DNA of 34,921 bases from JAGNZR01 sp051646055. Lineage in GTDB: Bacteria > Fusobacteriota > Fusobacteriia > Fusobacteriales > Fusobacteriaceae. Position 1 is the first letter of the stretch. The number at the start of each line of letters is the position of its first letter. This document shows positions 25,887-31,452 of this stretch, piece by piece. Made by a program: the position numbers and the translations under genes. Where the stretch lies: contig JBOFCM010000006.1 in assembly GCA_051646055.1 (NCBI GenBank), positions 1-34,921 of the forward strand, written 5' to 3'. The notes under the pieces are model-generated. The model did not search any database and was not told the DNA's origin. It worked only from the letters and a program-made list of their open reading frames with translations.

Positions 25887-26060
25887 CTAAAGATAGCACT
25901 CCACATAATTTATGTGACACTCGTGAATATATTATATTCAAAAGCAATTCATAACCCTTTGACCCAGATTAAAAATTTCGGCAATTGCCCCTTTCATTTT
26001 CCATCCCCGGGGGTCATCCCTCAGGAAAACTACTCTTGACTCTTGCTCCTCTATTATTAG
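25887..26060 (-). ncRNA. Lysine riboswitch (L box)
   Basis: On the minus strand the conserved core of the lysine aptamer is unmistakable: ATAGAGGAGC, then TCAAGAGTA, a GGAAAATGAAAGGGG block, GCCGAAA, and at the 3' end ATGTGGAGTGCTATC, in the order and spacing of the B. subtilis lysC element. P1 can form between 26051-26060 and 25887-25896 as two 4-base helices around a 2x2 loop. A terminator follows at 25808-25847. When lysine is bound, the usual logic is premature termination. The regulated genes are ldcA and oppBCDFA, not classic lysine synthesis genes. Confidence 0.95.
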
Positions 26061-26078
26061 ATAATTTTTATTTGAGTT

Positions 26079-26107
26079 AATATAACACAATATTTTTTCA
26101 AAGTAAA
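26079..26107 (-). promoter_or_regulatory. Promoter of the lysine-riboswitch/ldcA-opp transcript
   Basis: Minus-strand TTTACT (26102-26107), 17-base spacer, TATATT (26079-26084), some 20 bases before the aptamer. The -35 is only a partial match. It diverges from the promoter at 26124-26152. Confidence 0.6.
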
Positions 26108-26123
26108 GTATTTTTCTAAAAAT

Positions 26124-26152
26124 TTGACACTGGAACTATACCGTATTATAAT
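26124..26152 (+). promoter_or_regulatory. Promoter of the WYL regulator gene
   Basis: Perfect consensus: TTGACA (26124-26129), 17-base spacer, TATAAT (26147-26152). Because it lies over the start of the longest open frame, it fixes the true start of the gene further down, at 26187. Confidence 0.9.
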
Positions 26153-26174
26153 TTTATCAAAGATATTATTTTAC

Positions 26175-26181
26175 AAGGGGG
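26175..26181 (+). promoter_or_regulatory. Ribosome-binding site deciding the TTG start of the WYL gene
   Basis: AAGGGGG lies 5 bases before the TTG at 26187. No ATG with a ribosome-binding site is available nearby; the first in-frame ATG (26223) is inside the predicted N-terminal domain. Confidence 0.75.
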
Positions 26182-26186
26182 AAATT

Positions 26187-27023
26187 TTGGAAAAAAAACT
26201 TAGGGTAACCCTACCTAAATATATGAGTGATATTATTGAATCTGATTGCGAAGAGTTTCATATCAAAAAAAATACCCTTCTCAACTTCATATTTGAATTT
26301 CTTAAAGAGGAAAAAAGTTATGAAGAAGAGGTCTATCTGGGAGAAAAAACAGTCTTACAGTTCAATTTAAACAAGAGCAACAGAGAAGTTTATTATAACT
26401 TTCTTTTGGAAAGAGGAATACATAATGAATCTGAATTTTTTAGAAAATTGATTGGAAATTATGCTAATAAACCTAAGATGAAAAGAGAACTTTTTATTTT
26501 TCAAGAATCTGTAAAAAAACTTACCTTTGCCATAAAAGAAAATTTAGTTATACACATCTCTTTTCAAGATGGAAAAAAAACCCAAGTTGAACCTTATCAT
26601 ATGGGCACTTCCAATTTAGAAATTGCCAATTATCTTTTCTGCTATGATTTAATTGAAAATAATTTTAAAAACTACCGTCTCTGCAATGTAGAATCAGTTT
26701 ATATTACCAGAAACAAATTTGTTTTTAGAGATAAAAATTTCATCGAAAATGTAAAAAAAGATTTTGATCCCTTTCTCTCCCAAGGTAAAATTATAAAAGT
26801 TTTCCTAACTGAAAAAGGAGAGAAAATTTTTCGGGAATTAAGGGTAAACAGACCCAAAGTTCTCAATAAAAAAAATGGAATTTATGAATTTCAGTGCTCT
26901 GAAGAAAAAGCAAAAAGATATTTTTCCTATTTTTTAGATGAAGCTGAAATTTTAGAGCCTATTCATCTCAGAGAGTGGTTTATAAGAAAATTTTCCAATG
27001 CTCTCACTCTTTATCAAACTTAA
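26187..27023 (+). CDS. WYL-domain regulator with ribbon-helix-helix-like N-terminus
   Basis: Probable transcription factor of 278 aa. Residues about 105-185 look like a WYL domain: a string of beta strands containing LVIHISFQDGKKTQVEPYHM and NYRLCNVESVYIT; WYL modules bind ligands such as nucleic-acid fragments or second messengers. The N-terminus differs from the usual winged helix: residues 2-40 (KLRVTLPKYM followed by two helices) read like a ribbon-helix-helix unit, and residues 53-95 (KTVLQFNLNK plus two helices) like a second one. The start is TTG 26187, fixed by the promoter and ribosome-binding site. It is divergent from the lysine-riboswitch operon and might regulate it or itself; this is inference. 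Confidence 0.72.
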   Translation: MEKKLRVTLPKYMSDIIESDCEEFHIKKNTLLNFIFEFLKEEKSYEEEVYLGEKTVLQFNLNKSNREVYYNFLLERGIHNESEFFRKLIGNYANKPKMKRELFIFQESVKKLTFAIKENLVIHISFQDGKKTQVEPYHMGTSNLEIANYLFCYDLIENNFKNYRLCNVESVYITRNKFVFRDKNFIENVKKDFDPFLSQGKIIKVFLTEKGEKIFRELRVNRPKVLNKKNGIYEFQCSEEKAKRYFSYFLDEAEILEPIHLREWFIRKFSNALTLYQT

Positions 27024-27032
27024 ATTTAATTT

Positions 27033-28118
27033 TTAGTACAACAAGTCTATAATTACATATTGACTTTGACTTCCAATTCTATATGGTATCATCCATGTTC
27101 CCAATCCAGAGCTCACAAAACTCTGGGTTTTTTCTATTTTTTTATGTCCATATCCATTTAAATTAAGATGCTTTACTAGATAATTCATAGGAATAAGTTG
27201 TCCGTTATGTGTGTGACCTGACAGTTGAAAATCTATCTTATTTTCTATACTTTCCTGAAGACTTGCAGGATTATGGTCTATTACTATCACTGGAAATTCA
27301 TTGTTTATTTCACTCAATATTTCTATCAGAGATTTTCTTAAGCCGTTTGTTCTATCATCTCTTCCTACAATATTAATACCATCTATCTCCAATATCTCAT
27401 CCCTCAATACCTCTATTCCTACGTCTTTTATATATTTTATATTTTTCTCTATTCCACCATAATACTCATGATTTCCTAAAACTGTATAAATACCTTTGGG
27501 AAAATTATATTTTTTTATTATTTCGTCTATTCCTGGTGCTATTATAGATGAATCATTATCTACAAAATCTCCTCCTATAAGAACTATTTCAACCCCTTTA
27601 TCTTCCATCTGATTTAAAGCCATATCTAGTTTTTTTCCATCGAATATCCTATTTAAGTGGGTATCTGATATAAAGCCTATTTTAAGTGTTTTTTCTTCTT
27701 TTTCCTTTAAGCGAATAGAAATTTTTTCGCCTTTTATCCTATCAAAATTATTTTTCCCATAGAGAGCTAGAGTTCCTATCAAAAAAATAGTTACCACTGC
27801 AAATATCTCTTTTTTATTTTTGAAAAAATCAAATAAATTTTTCCTAAAAATTAAAGATATTAGCTGCATTATAATAATTGTAACTGAAAGAAGGGCTATA
27901 TAATTATAATAAAAAAGAAAATGCCCTACAACACCTTCCATCTCTTTTCTTTTTAAACCTCTTGCCAATATGGCTCCAACATAGGGAAAATATCCGAAAA
28001 ATGCACCTATATAGAAAACTTTTTTAGATTGATATATTGAATAAGTAACATATGTAGTCGTAGCAGCTACAAAACTCGATATCATAAACATTGTAAATAA
28101 AAAATAAAATATTCTCAT
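27033..28118 (-). CDS. Membrane-anchored metallophosphoesterase (YkuE/YaeI-like)
   Basis: Calcineurin-like phosphoesterase. The catalytic domain (about 145-361) shows all metal-binding blocks in order: FISDTHL (149-155), GGDFVD (182-187), GNHEYY (215-220), VIDHNPAS and SGHTHNGQ. Residues 1-120 hold three or four hydrophobic segments, so the domain should sit at the membrane; its side cannot be settled by eye. Relatives such as YkuE and YaeI act on lipid or wall-associated phosphate esters (LpxH-like chemistry), but the substrate here is unknown. GGAG lies 9 bases before the ATG. Its stop is only 9 bases from that of the convergent WYL gene, and no clear terminator separates them. Confidence 0.85.
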   Translation of the reverse strand: MRIFYFLFTMFMISSFVAATTTYVTYSIYQSKKVFYIGAFFGYFPYVGAILARGLKRKEMEGVVGHFLFYYNYIALLSVTIIIMQLISLIFRKNLFDFFKNKKEIFAVVTIFLIGTLALYGKNNFDRIKGEKISIRLKEKEEKTLKIGFISDTHLNRIFDGKKLDMALNQMEDKGVEIVLIGGDFVDNDSSIIAPGIDEIIKKYNFPKGIYTVLGNHEYYGGIEKNIKYIKDVGIEVLRDEILEIDGINIVGRDDRTNGLRKSLIEILSEINNEFPVIVIDHNPASLQESIENKIDFQLSGHTHNGQLIPMNYLVKHLNLNGYGHKKIEKTQSFVSSGLGTWMIPYRIGSQSQYVIIDLLY

Positions 28119-28142
28119 TTTTTATGGCTCCTTTTTTTCCAC

Positions 28143-28171
28143 ATTATATCCTAACTTATTTGTTTTTAAAA
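28143..28171 (-). promoter_or_regulatory. Possible promoter of the metallophosphoesterase gene
   Basis: Minus-strand -10 TATAAT (28143-28148) 25 bases before the ATG. The -35 region (TTTAAA at 16 or TTTTAA at 17 bases) is poor. It immediately follows the encapsulin operon terminator. Confidence 0.45.
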
Positions 28172-28209
28172 GAAAAAATAGGGATTTCCCTAAGAAAATC
28201 CCTATTTTT
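28169..28209 (-). terminator. Terminator of the encapsulin operon
   Basis: Stem of 14 bases (28174-28187 with 28196-28209; core AGGGATTT/AAATCCCT) with an 8-base loop, flanked by A and T runs, 11 bases after the encapsulin stop. Confidence 0.9.
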
Positions 28210-28220
28210 AATATATTAAA

Positions 28221-29003
28221 TTATTCAAATACGACTACAAGACTCTTATCTAACACTCTAAATGCGAAACTTGATGTAATAAATAGTTTTACGTTTACAT
28301 CATCACTGTCTTGATAGCCGATAGAGTAATCCATTCCAAGAGCCAGCTCTAGATTTTCATCATCATACGGCATCAAAAATGCTTCTTTTACATTTTCACT
28401 TACTATTATAGGATTTCCTATCATTTTCTCAAGTTTCTTAAGAAATTCAGGATCTTTACTCACTGTGTTGAGATAAACCCACTTTTCTTCACTTACAACA
28501 AGTATATATGGTTTTTTTGCTGTTGAGTCACGAAGAAGTTTTATTCCTGCAATCATGCTTTTTATTGTTTCTTCATCTGTAGTTCCAAATTTTTGAACTG
28601 GATGAGCCGAAGATTTAAGTCCTTCTATACATGCTTCAGGTAATCCATAGAAAATTGCAGAATCCTCAAATTTAGCAGCTTTTTTTACAGCCTCATCTAA
28701 AGCATCGAAATTTACATCCTTTGCTCCTCTTTCTATGTTATCCAACTCCCATCTGTTAAGAACAAAACTTATTCTTGTCTCTACCAGAGGCTGAATCTTA
28801 TAAACTCCATAAAAAAGATCATCTTTCTGTTTTAATCCCATTCTTCCAGTAGATATCCCCTCAAAAGATCTTCCCTTTGGAGGGCATACATTTATAGCTC
28901 TTCTTCCTGAAAGATTATTGGAAAGTACTGATTTCGCTCTTTCCTCTATCTCTTCCCAGGCCTTATTTGTTATTGGTGCTAATTCTCTTTTTAAAAACTC
29001 CAT
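28221..29003 (-). CDS. Encapsulin shell protein (family 1)
   Basis: HK97-fold protein that self-assembles into a protein nanocompartment, here expected to house the ferritin-like protein encoded just upstream. The N-terminus MEFLKRELAPITNKAWEEI closely parallels that of Thermotoga maritima encapsulin, as do LVETRISFVLNRWELDNIERG (read in two parts: strand and E-loop region), the EDSAIFYG segment, and the C-terminal LALGMDYSIGYQDSD and VKLFITSSFAFRVL. The 260 aa length is right for a 60-subunit T=1 shell, though shell size cannot be proven from sequence. GGAGG lies before the ATG. The gene is second in a two-gene operon, 36 bases after the cargo gene. Confidence 0.96.
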   Translation of the reverse strand: MEFLKRELAPITNKAWEEIEERAKSVLSNNLSGRRAINVCPPKGRSFEGISTGRMGLKQKDDLFYGVYKIQPLVETRISFVLNRWELDNIERGAKDVNFDALDEAVKKAAKFEDSAIFYGLPEACIEGLKSSAHPVQKFGTTDEETIKSMIAGIKLLRDSTAKKPYILVVSEEKWVYLNTVSKDPEFLKKLEKMIGNPIIVSENVKEAFLMPYDDENLELALGMDYSIGYQDSDDVNVKLFITSSFAFRVLDKSLVVVFE

Positions 29004-29039
29004 ATTTTCCTCCTAAACTTTAGTATCTCAATTAATATT

Positions 29040-29378
29040 TTATTTTGTTTTTAAAGATCCTATTCCTAAGCTTACATCTTCACTTCCACTTTTACCTGCA
29101 CCTGCTTCGGTAGCAGTTAGGGATCCCTCTGTAAACATGTAGTCTCTGAATTCCTTATCAAAGTTTGGCATAGTTCTACGTAGCCATTCAGCAAGCATTG
29201 CTGCATGCTCTACCTCCTCATTTCTATTGTGAAGAAGAAGTTCTTTCAATTCCGGATCCGTAGCCTGCTCAGCCCTCATATTATAATAATTTACTGCTTC
29301 TAATTCCTCTCTCAGACTTGTTATAGCCTTATCAATATCCTTGGCATTAGAAGATATTTTCTCCATATTAAGTGTCAT
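29040..29378 (-). CDS. Encapsulated ferritin-like protein (EncFtn) with cargo-loading peptide
   Basis: Small two-helix ferritin-like ferroxidase that, in studied homologues, forms a decamer inside encapsulin and oxidises Fe(II) for storage as mineral. Residues 10-68 form the helical pair, with the EncFtn metal-ligand pattern Glu25, Glu55 and His58 (EELEAVNYY and NEEVEHAAML). The tail SLGIGSLK (103-110) is a canonical encapsulin cargo-loading peptide, reached by a flexible Gly/Ala/Ser linker. A second GSL occurs at 85-87. The 112 aa length is typical. AGGAGG precedes the ATG. Transcribed first, before the shell gene. No Fur box was recognised. Confidence 0.95.
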   Translation of the reverse strand: MTLNMEKISSNAKDIDKAITSLREELEAVNYYNMRAEQATDPELKELLLHNRNEEVEHAAMLAEWLRRTMPNFDKEFRDYMFTEGSLTATEAGAGKSGSEDVSLGIGSLKTK

Positions 29379-29402
29379 AATTTCCTCCTATTCTCTCTAG
29401 TA

Positions 29403-29430
29403 AATTTACGAAGACTTTTAATCTTGTCAA
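29403..29430 (-). promoter_or_regulatory. Promoter of the encapsulin operon
   Basis: Minus-strand -35 TTGACA (29425-29430), 16-base spacer and a weak -10 TAAATT (29403-29408). It diverges from the purine operon promoter. The poor -10 suggests need for an activator or relief of repression. Confidence 0.6.
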
Positions 29431-29472
29431 CCTTATATACAAAAAAAAAATGAAAAATCTTTTAAATTTTAT

Positions 29473-29501
29473 TTGAATTTTTTTTATATATATGTTATAG
29501 T
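29473..29501 (+). promoter_or_regulatory. Promoter of the purine operon
   Basis: TTGAAT (29473-29478), 17-base spacer ending TGT, TATAGT (29496-29501), so it is also an extended -10. Transcription from about 29508 leads into the riboswitch. Confidence 0.8.
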
Positions 29502-29540
29502 ACGCCTATAAATCAAGTCAATAACAATTAAATATTTTAA

Positions 29541-29610
29541 GCTTATATAATAGTCGTGATATGGACGACGAGTTTCTACCTGCAAACCTTTAAATTTGCG
29601 GACTATAAGC
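29541..29610 (+). ncRNA. Purine riboswitch, guanine class
   Basis: All conserved elements of the purine aptamer are present: P1 GCTTATA/TATAAGC, P2 GTCGT/ACGAC with loop GATATGG, junction GTTTCTACC, and P3 CTGCAAA/TTTGCGG. The 3' junction reads GACTAT with C (29603) at the specificity position, which marks guanine (or hypoxanthine) rather than adenine binding. The P3 loop CCTTTAAA appears one base longer than the usual CCGTAAA. It precedes purEKL, so ligand binding should shut the operon off through the terminator at 29655-29685. Confidence 0.95.
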
Positions 29611-29656
29611 ATATAGTTGTAGTGTTTTTTTCACATACCCACTATATGACTTATAG
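29603..29656 (+). promoter_or_regulatory. Antiterminator of the purine riboswitch
   Basis: CTATAAGCATATAG (29603-29616), which includes the 3' strand of aptamer P1, can pair with CTATATGACTTATAG (29642-29656) with a single one-base bulge. The pairing competes both with P1 and, by taking 29655-29656, with the terminator stem: standard off-switch logic. Confidence 0.8.
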
Positions 29657-29685
29657 GGAGATCAATTTTTGATTTCCTTTTTTTT
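29655..29685 (+). terminator. Riboswitch-controlled terminator T1 of the purine operon
   Basis: Stem AGGGAGATCA (29655-29664) with TGATTTCCTT (29670-29679), fully paired including two G-U pairs, 5-base loop, followed by a T run. Confidence 0.88.
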
Positions 29686-29714
29686 CATATTAAATTTTTT
29701 AGGAGGGTATTTTT

Positions 29715-29807
29715 ATGAAAAGACATATTTTTTTTTCCGTGAAAAACATAAAATTAAAAACTATATATCAAAGAACGAAAAATGCAGCAGAAGATAGATA
29801 TCTATAA
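29715..29807 (+). CDS. Candidate 30-codon leader peptide of the purine operon
   Basis: A short ORF not resembling any protein I know: ATG at 29715, TAA at 29805-29807, product MKRHIFFSVKNIKLKTIYQR followed by ten more residues ending DRYL. The strong AGGAGGG at 29701-29707 sits 7 bases before the ATG, better than for many genes here. The codons after residue 8 are very A-rich (28 of 46 bases at 29739-29784). The stop codon lies in the loop of a terminator hairpin (29778-29832). Position and structure suggest a regulatory leader rather than a functional peptide. Chance occurrence of an ORF with this ribosome-binding site cannot be ruled out without comparing related genomes. Confidence 0.6.
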   Translation: MKRHIFFSVKNIKLKTIYQRTKNAAEDRYL

Positions 29808-29832
29808 ATATCTGTCATCTTCTGCATTTTTT
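29778..29832 (+). terminator. Second terminator T2 of the purine leader
   Basis: Long hairpin: outer arms AAAAATGCAG plus AAGAT (29778-29787, 29791-29795, with a 3-base bulge) pair with ATCTTCTGCATTTTT (29817-29831); the inner stem AGATAT/ATATCT (29796-29801 with 29808-29813) closes loop CTATAA. Six T follow. It lies 27 bases before purE and overlaps the end of the 30-codon ORF. Confidence 0.85.
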
Positions 29833-29858
29833 AGTTTTCTTAACATTAAGGGGGATTT

Positions 29859-30347
29859 ATGAATATAGATGTAGCTGTAATCATGGGAAGTAAATCAGAT
29901 TTACCAACTATGGAATTAGCAATAGAAATTTTGAAAAAATTTGGAATTACCTATGAGGTAAAAATTGTTTCAGCCCATAGAACTCCAGAACAGATGTATC
30001 ACTTCGCCAAAAATGCTGAAAGTCGTGGGATAAAAATAATTATAGCAGGAGCAGGAGGAGCCGCACATCTTCCTGGTATGGTTGCCAGTCTGACTCCTCT
30101 TCCTGTAATCGGAGTCCCGATTCAATCTAAAACATTAAATGGACTAGATTCTCTACTCTCTATAGTTCAAATGCCTGGAGGAATACCTGTTGCCACAGTC
30201 GCTATAGGAGAAGCAGGTGCTAAAAATGCCGGACTTCTTGCTGTTTCCATTTTAGGGACTATAAATTCTGAGATTAGAAAAAATTTAAAAATTTTCCGTG
30301 AAAAGATGAAAAATGATGTTCTTGAAAATTCTGAGGTGAATATATGA
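29859..30347 (+). CDS. purE: N5-carboxyaminoimidazole ribonucleotide mutase
   Basis: Class I PurE, converting N5-CAIR (product of PurK) to CAIR in de novo purine synthesis. The motifs MGSKSDLPTM (9-18), VSAHRTPEQM (37-46), GAGGAAHLPGM and PVIGVPIQS with GLDSLLSIVQMPGGIPV are all present. The presence of purK directly after it supports the bacterial two-step route rather than the carboxylase (class II) type. At 162 aa it is normal. AAGGGGGAT precedes the ATG. It is the first true gene after the double-terminator leader. Confidence 0.97.
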   Translation: MNIDVAVIMGSKSDLPTMELAIEILKKFGITYEVKIVSAHRTPEQMYHFAKNAESRGIKIIIAGAGGAAHLPGMVASLTPLPVIGVPIQSKTLNGLDSLLSIVQMPGGIPVATVAIGEAGAKNAGLLAVSILGTINSEIRKNLKIFREKMKNDVLENSEVNI

Positions 30348-31441
30348 CTATTGAAAAAGGAAATATAATCGGAATAATTGGTGGAGGACAGCTAGCAAAA
30401 ATGCTTGTAGATGCAGCTAAAGAGATGGGATTTCGGACTGCAGTTTTAGATCCCAGTCCTGATGCCTGTGGAGGAAAAATCGCTGATATACATATCAAGG
30501 GTGAGTATGATGATGGAAAATCTCTTAGGCTTATGGCGGAGATAGCTGATGTTATCACCTATGAATTTGAAAATATCCCTGCCACATCATTGGAAGTCTT
30601 AAAATATTTTAATGCATATATTCCTCAAGGAGCCAGACCTCTCCATCTGAGTCAGCATAGGCTCAGAGAGAAAGATGCTGTTAGCAAATTGGGAATAAAA
30701 ACAGCAAAATATCTTCCAGTAAAAACTATTCAGGATCTTTCCTTAGCTCTGGATAGTATTGGCTATCCTGCAATATTGAAAACTGCCTGCGGGGGATATG
30801 ACGGTAAGAATCAATGGATTTTAAAAGATCCTGAAGATCTTAAATATATTAAATTAAAAAAACAGGAATATATTCTAGAAGAGATGATAACCTTCCAGAG
30901 AGAAGTTTCATGTATAGTTGTGAGAAATTTGGATGATGAGATAGTTACTTTTCCAATTGGTGAAAATTTCCATGAAAAAGGAATTCTTAAAACCACTACA
31001 GTTCCTGCAGATATCTCTTCTGACCTCTATCAAAAAATTGTTGCCACAGGAAAAAAAATAATGGAAGGTCTGGATTTTATCGGTATTTTAGGAATTGAAT
31101 TTTTCATCAGTGAATGTGGTGAAATTTACTTCAACGAGATGGCTCCTAGACCACACAACTCCGGTCACTATTCATTAGATGCCTGTGATTACTCTCAGTT
31201 TCAATTACATATTATGAGTATCTGTGGTATTTCTTTAAAAACACCACAATTAAATAAAAATTGCATTATGCTCAATATTTTAGGAGAAAATAGAAAAAAA
31301 ATAGAAAAATTGGTTGAAGATCAAGGTATAAAAATTCACATCTATGGGAAAGAAGGATGGAAAACAGGAAGAAAAATGGGACATATTAATTTTATTGGCG
31401 ATAATTTAGAGGAACTTATTGAAAAAGTAGAAAATTTCTAG
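30344..31441 (+). CDS. purK: N5-carboxyaminoimidazole ribonucleotide synthase
   Basis: ATP-grasp enzyme that makes N5-CAIR from AIR, bicarbonate and ATP. It opens with GIIGGGQLAKML (8-19) and VLDPSPDACGG, has LKTACGGYDGKNQWIL and ILEEMITFQREVSCIVVRN for ATP binding, and ends the catalytic part with FNEMAPRPHNSGHYSLDAC. The 365 aa length is typical. Its ATG overlaps the purE stop as ATGA, so translation is coupled; the two enzymes act in sequence. Confidence 0.97.
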   Translation: MTIEKGNIIGIIGGGQLAKMLVDAAKEMGFRTAVLDPSPDACGGKIADIHIKGEYDDGKSLRLMAEIADVITYEFENIPATSLEVLKYFNAYIPQGARPLHLSQHRLREKDAVSKLGIKTAKYLPVKTIQDLSLALDSIGYPAILKTACGGYDGKNQWILKDPEDLKYIKLKKQEYILEEMITFQREVSCIVVRNLDDEIVTFPIGENFHEKGILKTTTVPADISSDLYQKIVATGKKIMEGLDFIGILGIEFFISECGEIYFNEMAPRPHNSGHYSLDACDYSQFQLHIMSICGISLKTPQLNKNCIMLNILGENRKKIEKLVEDQGIKIHIYGKEGWKTGRKMGHINFIGDNLEELIEKVENF

Positions 31442-31452
31442 GGGGAGAGATT

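Noticed and set aside
26124..26186. WYL gene starting at TTG 26124
   Set aside because: That codon is inside the consensus -35 box; the transcript would start near 26159, so the frame must start later, at 26187.
30274..30558. 94-codon minus-strand ORF over purE-purK
   Set aside because: Antisense to the coupled purE/purK junction, with no ribosome-binding site or domain.
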